From: Frankia sp. R82
Lineage (GTDB): Bacteria > Actinomycetota > Actinomycetes > Frankiales > Frankiaceae
Reading direction: 5' to 3'
Length of the DNA stretch: 47,670 bases
NCBI RefSeq assembly: GCF_023716925.1
Contig: NZ_JAMQQG010000029.1
Coordinates: 1-47,670 of the forward strand
Positions 26,037 to 34,191 of this stretch are shown one piece after another. The notes beneath the pieces are model-generated. The model did no database searches. It saw nothing but the letters and a program-made list of their open reading frames with translations, and had not been told where the DNA came from. Every line of letters starts with the position of its first letter. The first letter of the stretch is position 1. The position numbers and the translations under genes were made by a program.

Positions 26037-26191
26037 GGAAGCTCCAGGGCCAGGGATCGACGCACGGTCAGTAGAATGTAACGCAAAGGTTTCGCCGCGG
26101 GGCATGTCAGTCGTCGAGTAGACTCCGCAGAAGCGGTAGAAACGCGACAGAAATAACCGTAAGATCGGATAAACCGGGCGAAAGTCGCCGA

Positions 26192-26215
26192 ACCTGCGGG
26201 GTTACTATCGCAGGT
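26192..26215 (+). promoter_or_regulatory. Operator/promoter of Mop-type regulator
   Basis: ACCTGCG (26192-26198) and CGCAGGT (26209-26215) form a perfect seven-base inverted repeat with a ten-base spacer. The spacer contains TACTAT (26203-26208), a good -10 box that ends seven bases before the ATG at 26216. A protein on this dyad would cover the -10 and the start, so autoregulation of a leaderless gene is likely. Confidence 0.7.
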
Positions 26216-26623
26216 ATGCCAAGATTCCGGATCAGCGAGGCAGCAGCGCTGCTCGGTGTCAGTGACGACACCGTCCGCCGTTGGGCGGACAGCGGTCGCC
26301 TGCCCACCGTCCTGGACGATGCAGGCCGTCGGGCGGTGGAAGGCGCCAATCTGGCCGAGTTCGCCAAGGACATGGCTGGAGAACAGAGTAGCGCGTCGAT
26401 CCCCGTCGTGGCGGAGTCGGCCCGCAACCGTTTCCCGGGCATCATCACCCGCGTCACTCGGGACACCGTCATGGCACAGGTCGAGATCCAGGCCGGCCCG
26501 CACCGGCTGGTGTCCCTGATGAGCCGGGAGGCCGCCGACGAACTCGGTCTCGAGCCTGGTGTCCTCGCCGTCGGGGCGGTGAAGTCGACCAACGTGGTCA
26601 TCGAGATGCCCGACCGCCGCTGA
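26216..26623 (+). CDS. Molybdate-responsive HTH-TOBE (Mop) protein
   Basis: The 135-residue protein joins a MerR/excisionase-like helix-turn-helix (residues 4-29, RISEAAALLGVSDDTVRRW) to a C-terminal TOBE/Mop domain (about 70-133, SARNRFPGIITRVTRDTVMAQVEIQAG ... VGAVKSTNVVIEMP). TOBE domains bind molybdate or tungstate oxyanions. The context directly upstream of modB and modC supports a molybdate storage and regulator role, analogous to ModE but with a different DNA-binding domain. It starts at ATG 26216 with a -10 box seven bases upstream, so it is leaderless. Confidence 0.88.
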   Translation: MPRFRISEAAALLGVSDDTVRRWADSGRLPTVLDDAGRRAVEGANLAEFAKDMAGEQSSASIPVVAESARNRFPGIITRVTRDTVMAQVEIQAGPHRLVSLMSREAADELGLEPGVLAVGAVKSTNVVIEMPDRR

Positions 26624-26705
26624 CTCCCGCGCCCCCGTGGGTCCGCCCGGATGGGGGTCGTCGCCGGCACGTCCGTTCGCACCCGAGAAAGGCACCCCGC
26701 CGGCG

Positions 26706-27671
26706 ATGACGACTGACGCCTCCCTGTCATGGTCCGGTACGTCGACGCAGGCCGGCGAGTCGGCGCGCCCTGGCGGGCCTGGTCCGGCCCGCCGCCGTGG
26801 CCAGCGACGGGAAACCCGCCGGCGGGTGCCGTGGGCGCTGTGGCTGCCGGGTTCGATCGCGGTGCTGTTCCTGTTGTTGCCGCTGGTCGGTCTGCTGATC
26901 CGGGCGCCGTGGACAGGGCTCGCGCACCTGCTGAGCCAGACGAGCGTCCGTCAGGCGCTGCTGCTGTCGCTGCGGACGTCCAGTGAGGCGACGGTGTTGT
27001 CGCTGGTGTTCGGCGTCCCGTTGGCCTGGCTGCTGGCGCGCACCCGGTTTCCGGGGCGCACGCTGCTGCGGGCACTGGTGACGTTGCCCCTGGTGCTGCC
27101 GCCGGTGGTCGGCGGCGTGTCGCTGCTGCTGGCGCTGGGACGGCGTGGGCTGATCGGCGAGTCACTGTCCGACTGGTTCGGTTTCACTCTGCCGTTCACC
27201 ACCAACGGTGTCGTGGTCGCGCAGACGTTCGTGGCGATGCCGTTCCTCGTCGTCTCGGTCGAAGGTGCGCTCAACAGCGCCGATCGTCGCTTCGAGGATG
27301 CCGCCGCCACCCTCGGCGCCGATCCCTGGATGACGTTCCGCCGGGTGACCGTCCCGCTCGTGGCGCCCGCGGTCGCCGCCGGCACCGCCCTGTGCTGGGC
27401 GCGGGCCCTCGGCGAGTTCGGCGCGACGATCACCTTCGCCGGCAACTTCCCCGGTACCACGCAGACGATGCCGCTGGCCGTCTACCTGGCGCTGGAGACC
27501 GACCCGGACGCGGCGATCGCCCTGTCCCTCGTGCTGCTGGCGGTCTGTGTCACGGTCCTGGTCGCGCTGCGCGCCCGGTGGCTGCCGGGCACCCGGTGGA
27601 TCGCCCGCCGCCGGGCCGGCCGCGGCGCCCTCGCGACCACCACCGCGGACGGCTCGGGGGGACCTCGATGA
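26706..27671 (+). CDS. modB: Molybdate ABC transporter permease ModB
   Basis: This 321-residue inner-membrane permease has about six transmembrane helices and the binding-protein-dependent transport EAA loop (FEDAAATLGADPWMTFRRVTVPLVAPAVAAG), followed by ARALGEFGATITFAGNFPGTTQTMPLAVY, the typical ModB signature. The first 40 residues are an Arg/Pro-rich cytosolic extension. ATG 26706 is weakly preceded by GAGAAAGG. Its stop overlaps the modC start by four bases (ATGA). The periplasmic binding protein ModA is not encoded next to it. Confidence 0.92.
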   Translation: MTTDASLSWSGTSTQAGESARPGGPGPARRRGQRRETRRRVPWALWLPGSIAVLFLLLPLVGLLIRAPWTGLAHLLSQTSVRQALLLSLRTSSEATVLSLVFGVPLAWLLARTRFPGRTLLRALVTLPLVLPPVVGGVSLLLALGRRGLIGESLSDWFGFTLPFTTNGVVVAQTFVAMPFLVVSVEGALNSADRRFEDAAATLGADPWMTFRRVTVPLVAPAVAAGTALCWARALGEFGATITFAGNFPGTTQTMPLAVYLALETDPDAAIALSLVLLAVCVTVLVALRARWLPGTRWIARRRAGRGALATTTADGSGGPR

Positions 27672-28489
27672 GCACCGCCCATCCCGAGGCGACCCCGACC
27701 TCGCCCGGCACCGCCTCGGCCGGCACCGCCTCGGCCGGCGGCGATGGGCTCGACGCTCGCATGATCGTCCGCCGCGGCGCGTTCGTGCTGGACGTCGAGG
27801 TGCGGGTCGCCCAGGGTGAGGTGGTTGCCGTCCTGGGGCGCAGTGGCGCCGGGAAGAGCACGCTGTTGCGGGCGCTCGCCGGCCTGCTGCCCCTGGACGC
27901 CGGGCGCATCACGCTGGCCGGCGAGGTCCTCGACGATCCGCGCGAACGTCGCTTCACCGCGTGCGAGGACCGTCCCGTCGGGGTCGTGTTCCAGGACTAT
28001 CTGCTGTTTCCGCACCTGCGCGCCCGCGACAACGTCGCCTTCGGCCTGCGCGCCCGGCTCGGTCAGGGACGGCGGCAGTCCCGGGCGGACGCCGAGTCGT
28101 GGCTGACCCGGTTCGGTGTCGGCGATCTGGCCGACCGGCGGCCCGGCGCACTGTCCGGCGGGCAGGCCCAGCGGGTGGCCCTCGCCCGGGCGCTGGCCAC
28201 CCGGCCGCGGCTGCTGCTGCTCGACGAGCCGCTGTCCGCCCTCGACACCTCGACCCGTACCGAGGTCCGGGCCTTCCTGCGCACCGTCCTGCCGACGCTG
28301 TCCGCGCCGGTGCTGATCGTCACGCATGACCCGATCGACGCCGAGGTGCTCGCCGACCGCACCATCGCCCTCGTCGACGGCCATGAGATCACCTCGCCGT
28401 CCGCCTCGAGCTCGGGCCCGGCTTTGTCACCAGACCAGACCCCAGTTTCGACCCCGGCTCCGACCCCGGCTCCGGCTGACGGTTTCTGA
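27668..28489 (+). CDS. modC: Molybdate ABC transporter ATPase ModC, without TOBE domain
   Basis: The 273-residue ATPase has Walker A GRSGAGKST, Q-loop VFQDYLLFPHL, signature LSGGQAQRVALARAL, Walker B LLLLDEPLSALD and switch His in VTHDP. Its ATG overlaps the modB stop. ModC of Proteobacteria carries a C-terminal TOBE domain; here the protein ends in a short Ser/Thr/Pro tail, and the TOBE function sits in the separate Mop-type gene at 26216. Energising molybdate uptake is the inferred role. Confidence 0.9.
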   Translation: MSTAHPEATPTSPGTASAGTASAGGDGLDARMIVRRGAFVLDVEVRVAQGEVVAVLGRSGAGKSTLLRALAGLLPLDAGRITLAGEVLDDPRERRFTACEDRPVGVVFQDYLLFPHLRARDNVAFGLRARLGQGRRQSRADAESWLTRFGVGDLADRRPGALSGGQAQRVALARALATRPRLLLLDEPLSALDTSTRTEVRAFLRTVLPTLSAPVLIVTHDPIDAEVLADRTIALVDGHEITSPSASSSGPALSPDQTPVSTPAPTPAPADGF

Positions 28490-28523
28490 ACCAGGCTCCG
28501 GATCAGAGCTACGGGCGGCGGGA

Positions 28524-29339
28524 TCAGTTCCGGGTGGCGCCGGCTGTTGCCTGGGGGCGGGCAGCCTCCCCCTGGTGACGGACCTCGGCGTCCGGGCCCG
28601 GGAAGACGAAGCTCACAGTGCCGGTGTCGGTCCAGCGCACGGCGAACGGCGGATCGCCGTTGTCCGACCGGGCCGCGCAGATCTCCCCCGAGCGGTCCGC
28701 CGTCCGCGGCACATGACTGTGGATGATCAGTGTGTCGCCCGGGTGCGCGCGCAGCACCCCGGTCCGTCGCGGGAACACCGGTGACTCGGAGACCCGGATC
28801 ATCGACACCATGCTGGCTGCTCTCCCGTTCGCGCCATGGACTCCGGCCCCTCGACGGACAGACCGGCTGGCAGCCCGGTCGGTGGGACGGCCGGTCACGA
28901 CGGGGGGTGCGGGCTCGCGGTGTGGAGCGAACGTCTCGTCGTGCACCGGGTGGACGAGATCGGCCATCTGCCGCTCGCTGCGGATCAGCAGGTCGTCCAC
29001 GGTGACGATGCCGACGATGCGCCGGCCGTCGACGACAGGCAGTCGCCGCACGGCATGGTCCCGGAAGATCTCGTAGGCCCGTTCGACGCCCATGCCGGCG
29101 GGGACGGTGACCACATCGGTGGTCATCAACGCGTCGATCCGACCGTCCGCACCGACCCCGCGGGCCACACCGCGGATCACGATGTCGCGGTCGGTGACGA
29201 TGCCGACGAGCCGGTCGCTGTCGACCACCAGCAGTGCGCCGACCCCCGTTCGGGCCATCTCCTGCGCTGCCTGGCCGATCGTGGTGGTCCGCGGCACGGT
29301 CACCGGCAGCCTACTGATCATCGAGCCGACGTAGACCAT
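28524..29339 (-). CDS. CBS-pair protein fused to DUF1918 domain
   Basis: The 271-residue protein has two CBS domains (about 1-60 and 65-125: VPRTTTIGQAAQEMARTGVGALLVVD ... LVGIVTDRDIVIRG; VERAYEIFRDHAVRRLPVVDG). CBS pairs bind adenosyl ligands such as AMP, ATP or SAM. After a 60-residue linker comes a DUF1918 domain (about 194-253: VLRAHPGDTLIIHSHVP, GEICAARS, FVFPGPDAEV), which is usually a free-standing small SH3-like protein. The start at ATG 29339 is preceded by GGAGGGGGAG. It is convergent with modC. Confidence 0.85.
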   Translation of the reverse strand: MVYVGSMISRLPVTVPRTTTIGQAAQEMARTGVGALLVVDSDRLVGIVTDRDIVIRGVARGVGADGRIDALMTTDVVTVPAGMGVERAYEIFRDHAVRRLPVVDGRRIVGIVTVDDLLIRSERQMADLVHPVHDETFAPHREPAPPVVTGRPTDRAASRSVRRGAGVHGANGRAASMVSMIRVSESPVFPRRTGVLRAHPGDTLIIHSHVPRTADRSGEICAARSDNGDPPFAVRWTDTGTVSFVFPGPDAEVRHQGEAARPQATAGATRN

Positions 29340-29499
29340 CTGTCTCCCCCTCCGATCGGGCCCGCCCTCCGCGTGAACCCGCCGCACGCTACGTCCACGT
29401 CCTTCCCCGATTTCTTGCTGTAGTCACACGATGACATAGAGATCACCCGCAGGGTCTCCTGGCGACCTCGTGCCTGTCACAAACGGGTGATTCATCCGC

Positions 29500-31044
29500 T
29501 CACCGGTTACTCGTCGCCCGTCGCTGGTCGGCATCCGGATCTGCCGCGGGCGGGCGGCCGGCAGTAGCGACGGCACCGGAATCGGGGGCGACATCGGGAG
29601 CGGGAGCGGGGTCCGGGCCGGCGCGGGGAGCGAAGGCATCGAGGAACCAGTCGCGGGCGAGCGCCGCGGCCTGGGTGAGCGTGCCCGGCTCCCCGAACAG
29701 ATGCGTGGCGCCAGGGACGACGACCAGCCGGTGGACGCAGCCGGTCAGGCGTTGTTGCGCCCAGCGGTTGAACTCGAGCACCTGTTCGTCCAGGCCGCCG
29801 ACGATCAGCAGGGTCGGTGCACGCACCGTGGGCAGACACGTCCAGGCAAGATCCGGACGACCGCCGCGGGAGACGACGGCACGAACGCGGCTGCCAGGTT
29901 CGGCGGCGGCCGCCAGCGCGACCGCGGCCCCGGTGCTGGCGCCGAACAGCCCCAGCGGCAGGTCGGCCGTCTCCGGTTCGGCGGCGAGCCAGGCGTCGAC
30001 GCCGGCCAGTCGTCCGGCGAGCAGTGCCAGGTCGAACCCGGAATCGGTGGCTGAGCTCACCGGAGCCGAGCTCACCGAATCCCCCGAACTCGTCGAACTC
30101 GTCGAAGCCGGGGGGACCTGCGGGGTCCCTGCGCCCATCGGGGTTCCAGAGGCCAGCGACACTGCCGGGAAGGACGGGGCCTGCGAGGTGGCGGGGGTGG
30201 CCAGATCGAGCAGGAGGGTGGCGAGCCCGGCGGCGCCCAGAACCTCGGCGACGTACCGCCCACGCGGGCTGTGCCGCCCTGAGCCGCTGCCAGGCGCGAA
30301 CGCCACCACTCCACGCGGGTGCGCCGGCACCACGAGGCGGCCCGGCAGCCGGACATCCGCAAGCGCGATCTCCACGTCCCTCGCCGGCCCGGCCGGACCA
30401 GACGCCCGGCGAAGCAGGTCGACGACCTCCTCGTCGGACGTCTGGCTGAAGTCGGCGTAGAACTCGCCGACCCCGACGAACGTTTCCGGTGCGTGGGTCC
30501 AGACCACCTCGTCCGCATCCAGGCGCAGCGATGCGATGCGATCGTGGGCGATCACCGGAGTGGCCAGAACGATCCGGCCCACCCCGGGCTGCCGCAGCGC
30601 CCGGCAGGCGGCTCGGGCGGTGGCCCCGGTGGCGATCCCGTCGTCGACGACGACCACCGTGCGACCGTGTAGTCCGATCCGGGGACGGCCCTCGCGGAAC
30701 CGGTGGCCGCGGCGTTCCAGCTCCGCCAGTTCCTCGGCCTCCACCTGGGCGAACTGCGTCTGGTCCACCTGGGCCAGACGGACCGTGTCCTCGTTGACCA
30801 CCCGAATCCCGCCCTCGGCGATCGCCCCCATCGCCAGTTCGGGCTGGCGCGGCACCCCGATCTTGCGCACGAGCAGGACGTCCAGCGGCGCACCGAGGGC
30901 CCGCGCCACCTCGAACCCGACCGGGACACCGCCTCTGGGCAGCGCGACCACAACGACGTCACGCCCCCGCAGATGCTCCAGCCGGGCGGCAAGCCGGCGT
31001 CCGGCGTCCCTGCGGTCCGCGAAGATCCGGTTGTCGATGCTCAT
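29500..31044 (-). CDS. Phosphoribosyltransferase fused to alpha/beta hydrolase
   Basis: The 514-residue protein has an N-terminal type I phosphoribosyltransferase domain (about 1-215). It includes VVVVALPRGGVPVGFEVARALGAPLD and the PRPP loop VVVVDDGIATGATARAA. The C-terminal dienelactone-hydrolase-like alpha/beta hydrolase domain (about 225-490) has nucleophile elbow FGASTGAAVAL, acid region TLLIVGGLDEQVLEFN and His in PGATHLFGEPG. Between them lies a Ser/Pro/Thr-rich insertion. Such fusions are known in several phyla without a defined substrate. ATG 31044 follows GAGG by five bases; a GTG two codons earlier is possible. Confidence 0.85.
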   Translation of the reverse strand: MSIDNRIFADRRDAGRRLAARLEHLRGRDVVVVALPRGGVPVGFEVARALGAPLDVLLVRKIGVPRQPELAMGAIAEGGIRVVNEDTVRLAQVDQTQFAQVEAEELAELERRGHRFREGRPRIGLHGRTVVVVDDGIATGATARAACRALRQPGVGRIVLATPVIAHDRIASLRLDADEVVWTHAPETFVGVGEFYADFSQTSDEEVVDLLRRASGPAGPARDVEIALADVRLPGRLVVPAHPRGVVAFAPGSGSGRHSPRGRYVAEVLGAAGLATLLLDLATPATSQAPSFPAVSLASGTPMGAGTPQVPPASTSSTSSGDSVSSAPVSSATDSGFDLALLAGRLAGVDAWLAAEPETADLPLGLFGASTGAAVALAAAAEPGSRVRAVVSRGGRPDLAWTCLPTVRAPTLLIVGGLDEQVLEFNRWAQQRLTGCVHRLVVVPGATHLFGEPGTLTQAAALARDWFLDAFAPRAGPDPAPAPDVAPDSGAVATAGRPPAADPDADQRRATSNR

Positions 31045-31648
31045 GGTCACCTCGCCTCGTTACCCTCGTCACCGAGCGACTCGTCACCCCCTGCTGTCGG
31101 GATTCCCTCCGCGACTATCGCCGATCCACCGGACGGGTGATTCGCCTCGCCCGTTCAGGCCATCCGTGCCACCCGTGCGGTCCGAGGCAGTTCGGGCAGG
31201 CCACCTAGCCGCTTCTCGTCCGCCCGACTTGTCTGGCTTGCCCTGGCCAGTCCGGCATATGCCTGACGACCAGCACCGCAGCTGTCACGTGACACCGCGC
31301 ATACCGGTGGGCGTGCATAATCGGCAGGGTGACGCTCCGCTTCCAGCACGGCCCCGCCTCGCACTGGGCGTGGCGCGCAGTCTGTAGCGCCGGAGCCTGT
31401 CCACGCTGTCCGGGTTCCCTCGGTTGTCCCGGCCCTCGCGCCTTCTGAGGCTCGTCCCCGCCATGACGAGCCCGGCGGCCCGCTAGCTCGCGGAGCCCGC
31501 CCCGGCGCGAGGGATTCGGCTGGTCCATCGCCACCGTCATAGCCACCGCCACGCCATAGCCCCGGCTTTCGCCGCCCGCTCGCGTCCGCGCCGACGTCCG
31601 CATGGGCGCAGCCACCGGCGTGGAGTTATCGCTGGCCCCGCACTGCTG
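31045..31648. other. Geneless stretch before tRNA-linked secreted protein
   Basis: No convincing gene was found in these about 600 bases. There is a CATAAT box (about 31316-31321) that could be a -10 on the plus strand. The frame of the next gene is open from 31487 and encodes a basic region followed by a hydrophobic stretch, but it has no ATG, GTG or TTG before 31649. Confidence 0.5.
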
Positions 31649-32332
31649 TTGGCCTTGGCACCGACGTTCGCACTGGCCCTGGCGCACGCCGTCCCAGCCG
31701 AGGCCGCGCCCCCAGCTGGACCAGATGGCGATTCCCGGCATCGCCCAGTCCGACCATCACCCAGTCCGCGACCATCGCCCAGTCCGACCAGGAAGGCAGC
31801 GTCAGCTGTGTCCGCCAAGGCCGTGTCCTTCAAGGCGTGGACCGACCGGTTGCGAGCCGAGGGATACCTCGTCTGCCCCGGCAGCTGCGCCGTGCCGGTT
31901 GACCTGCGCAGCGTCCGCCGCGACGGCCTCGGTCTGCACTTTCGCTGCCGCGGCACGTCCGTGCGACTGGCCGTGTACCGGCCCGGTCGGGCGGCGTGGC
32001 AGGTGGCCGTGCGGGACGAGACCTGGTGCCCGGAGGAAGCGCTGCAGTTGTGGACGCACCGCCCCCTCGACGGGCCGCCCCCATCCGCCGACGCCACGCT
32101 TGCCTTCCCCGACGGCGCCAGCCCCGACGACGAGATCATCCTCGACGGCGCCCACCTGTGGGGCTGGACCGGACACGACGCCGGCCTGCTCTCCCCGCAG
32201 GACGCCTCCGTCCTGTTCGACCGCCTGATCGCCACGCTGCCGAGCCTCCCAGACGCCCGGCGGCTGCCCATCCAATCCGCCCCGCCGCGGACGGCGAGGG
32301 GCAGTCGTCACCTTCGCCCCGCCGTCCTGTAA
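31649..32332 (+). CDS. Secreted hypothetical protein, uncertain start
   Basis: The mature part, about 160 residues, is an unrecognised folded domain with two Cys in YLVCPGSCAVPVDL and further Cys in LHFRCRG and DETWCPEEALQLW, so disulfides are plausible. It is preceded by a Pro/Ser/Arg-rich linker. TTG 31649 gives a weak signal peptide lacking a basic n-region. The in-frame codons just upstream encode RRPHGRSHRRGVIAGPALLL, a much better n-region and hydrophobic core, but no standard start is present there. Either a rare start codon is used or a base is wrong. The stop lies 16 bases before tRNA-Ala. Confidence 0.55.
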   Translation: MALAPTFALALAHAVPAEAAPPAGPDGDSRHRPVRPSPSPRPSPSPTRKAASAVSAKAVSFKAWTDRLRAEGYLVCPGSCAVPVDLRSVRRDGLGLHFRCRGTSVRLAVYRPGRAAWQVAVRDETWCPEEALQLWTHRPLDGPPPSADATLAFPDGASPDDEIILDGAHLWGWTGHDAGLLSPQDASVLFDRLIATLPSLPDARRLPIQSAPPRTARGSRHLRPAVL

Positions 32333-32348
32333 GCTTCAGTTGCTTCCA

Positions 32349-32422
32349 GGGGGTGTAGCTCAGCCTGGTAGAGCGCCTCCCTCGCACGGAGGAGGCCAGG
32401 GGTTCGAGTCCCCTCACCTCCA
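32349..32422 (+). tRNA. tRNA-Ala (anticodon CGC)
   Basis: The cloverleaf is perfect. Acceptor GGGGGTG pairs with CACCTCC including the G3:U70 wobble that identifies alanine tRNA. D stem GCTC/GAGC, anticodon stem CCTCC/GGAGG with loop CTCGCAC (anticodon CGC at 32383-32385, reading GCG), five-base variable loop, and T stem AGGGG/CCCCT with loop TTCGAGT follow. The discriminator is A73 and the CCA end is not encoded. Confidence 0.97.
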
Positions 32423-32430
32423 CCCCTGTT

Positions 32431-32452
32431 GACCAGGGCTTTTGCCCTGGTC
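32431..32452 (+). terminator. Terminator of tRNA-Ala
   Basis: GACCAGGGC-TTTT-GCCCTGGTC is a perfect nine-base hairpin that begins nine bases after the tRNA. It is followed by CTCTTC, a weak pyrimidine tract. Confidence 0.85.
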
Positions 32453-32723
32453 CTCTTCATCATCCAGCGGCGAACCATCCTCCGGGTGCACGTCCCGGTG
32501 CACCTCGTCTCGCGGATCCTCCTCGGACGGACCGAGAATCACCCCGGCCACAGGCCGGCCGCCGCAGCGTCCATGCCCGGGATGACGTGGCTGTACGTCC
32601 GCGGCGTGAACCCGACGTCGGCAGGCCCGAGCCGTTCGGACACCATCCTGGTCGGTCCTCGGAGCGGACGCGGCAGCGAGGGCGGCAGGCAGGCCGGGCC
32701 GTTCCACCGGAGATGCTGTCGGT

Positions 32724-33647
32724 ATGGAAGGTGCCCCGACCAGAGTGGCCCGCCGCGTCGCAGCGCTGGTCCGGGCTGTCGTCGACGGCCTGCGCGGCCA
32801 CGATCTCGCGCTGATGTCCGCCGGCGTCACCTACTACGCCGCCATCGCGATCGTCCCGGGCGTGCTGGTCGCCATCAGACTGATCGACCTGCTCCTCGGC
32901 GAGGCACACACCCGCGAACTCGGCCGCTCGCTGGCCGAGGCCCTGCCCGGCGGTCTGGGCGCACCCGCGGTCGTCGACACGGCGTTCCGGGCTGCGGCGA
33001 CGATGTCACCGCTGGTCGTGGCAGGCGCGGCGATTCCGGCCACGTTCTACGGCGAAGGGCTGCGTCGGGCCTTCGTCCGACTCACCGGACAACGCGAAAA
33101 CCTGGTCGGATGGCGCGGCCGGCTCAGCGTGCTGCCGCTGCTCGCCGCCGCGCCGGTGCTGCTGCTTCCGGTGCTGCTCGTGACGCCGATACTGGCCCGC
33201 CTGTTCGCCGACAGCGGCCTGTCGGCAGCGCTCGGCGTGGTCGTCGCGTTCACGGTCGACTGGCTGGTGCTGACCGCGACCCTGACCTTCGTCTACCGGG
33301 TGGTCGGCCCAGGCCGGCCAGCCTGGACCGCGACGCTGTGCGCGGCGGGAGCGACCGGATCCTTCGTCGCGGGGTTCCTGCAGGGATTCGTGCTCTTCCT
33401 GTCGTTCACCCTGGATCTCGGACTGCCGTTCGGCGGTTTCTCACCGGTGGGCGCGGCCGTCGCGGTCGGCTTCTGGCTTTTCCTGCTCCACCTCATCGTC
33501 CTGGTCGGGTACGGACTCACCCTGCGACTCGGCGAGATGCGACTCGGTGAGAACCGCAGCGGATCGGTGCACCCCGAACAGAAGCACCATGACCTTCGCC
33601 CAGCCTCAAGAAAATCCGGAAGGGGCGAGGAGGGGGCGGATACGTAA
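32724..33647 (+). CDS. YihY/BrkB-family membrane protein
   Basis: This 307-residue polytopic protein belongs to the YihY/virulence factor BrkB family, whose function is not settled (it is not RNase BN). Conserved blocks are LMSAGVTYYAAIAIVPGVLVAI in TM1, AATFYGEGLRRAF-like loop (PATFYGEGLRRAFVR) and PFGGFSPVGAAVAVGFWLFLLHLIVLVGYGLTLRLGE at the end. Six helices are predicted by eye. GGAG lies about 11 bases before the ATG. It has no operon partner; 270 geneless bases separate it from the tRNA terminator. Confidence 0.85.
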   Translation: MEGAPTRVARRVAALVRAVVDGLRGHDLALMSAGVTYYAAIAIVPGVLVAIRLIDLLLGEAHTRELGRSLAEALPGGLGAPAVVDTAFRAAATMSPLVVAGAAIPATFYGEGLRRAFVRLTGQRENLVGWRGRLSVLPLLAAAPVLLLPVLLVTPILARLFADSGLSAALGVVVAFTVDWLVLTATLTFVYRVVGPGRPAWTATLCAAGATGSFVAGFLQGFVLFLSFTLDLGLPFGGFSPVGAAVAVGFWLFLLHLIVLVGYGLTLRLGEMRLGENRSGSVHPEQKHHDLRPASRKSGRGEEGADT

Positions 33648-33853
33648 CGTTCCCGGTTCCGCCCAGACCACCAGGGAAAAGACGGAACCGAGATCAGATG
33701 TCGCTACCGTGATTTCGTGCGCCGCACCGAATCGGTGACGGTGGCCTTGGGACCGGGTTTGACGACGGACTGCCTGACAAAGCGGCCCGCGATCGCATCA
33801 CACCGCCGCCCACCACCGGAGCCCGTGTTCGCGGCCATCCACCGCATCTCGTC

Positions 33854-34078
33854 TCAGCTCTTGGCTGGGACCGGGTCGTCGCCGTATGTCCACTCGGTCT
33901 CGACCGTGCCGTCAGCCCGTTGGACGACCAGATGACTGGGCTGTTTGCCGATCGCGATCTTCTGGCCAACGGCGATTGCCTCGTCCTTGATTCGATGGGT
34001 CGAGATGAACGAGTTCTCATGCCTGATCTGCCACCAGCCGCCCGAGGGGACGATCTGGTACACCTTGTGGTTGGCCAT
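33854..34078 (-). CDS. DUF2188 small protein
   Basis: The 74-residue product matches the DUF2188 pattern: KVYQIVPSGGWWQIRHEN (typical VVPxxxGWxVK), a helix with DEAIAVGQKIAI (typical EAIExARxLAR) and PSHLVVQRADGTVETEWTYGDDP (typical LVVHxxDGxIxxxxTYGNDP). DUF2188 proteins are small, often mobile and of unknown role. AGGAG lies seven bases before the ATG. It is divergent from the XRE-like gene at 34192 across a 113-base gap with a perfect palindrome. Base composition is lower in GC than its neighbours. Confidence 0.85.
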   Translation of the reverse strand: MANHKVYQIVPSGGWWQIRHENSFISTHRIKDEAIAVGQKIAIGKQPSHLVVQRADGTVETEWTYGDDPVPAKS

Positions 34079-34144
34079 GCGTGACTCCTGGGCCTGTGTG
34101 TGCTGGGGCGCAGCCGCGCGAGAATTCGCGGATGCGCAAGTGAC

Positions 34145-34154
34145 ACTCTAGAGT
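34145..34154. promoter_or_regulatory. Ten-base palindrome between DUF2188 and HTH genes
   Basis: ACTCTAGAGT is a perfect palindrome within TGACACTCTAGAGTCA, centred between the divergent starts. It is a plausible operator for the adjacent helix-turn-helix protein. Confidence 0.45.
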
Positions 34155-34191
34155 CAAATTAGCCGCAGCAAGGCAGGTTCGCCTTCTGCAA

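Noticed and set aside
26706-27671. Sulfate/thiosulfate permease (CysT) instead of ModB
   Set aside because: The adjacent TOBE regulator, the single permease gene and the GEFGATITFAGN block favour molybdate.
32349-32452. tRNA-Ala as a phage or island attachment site
   Set aside because: I found no integrase and no second copy of the tRNA 3' end in the window.
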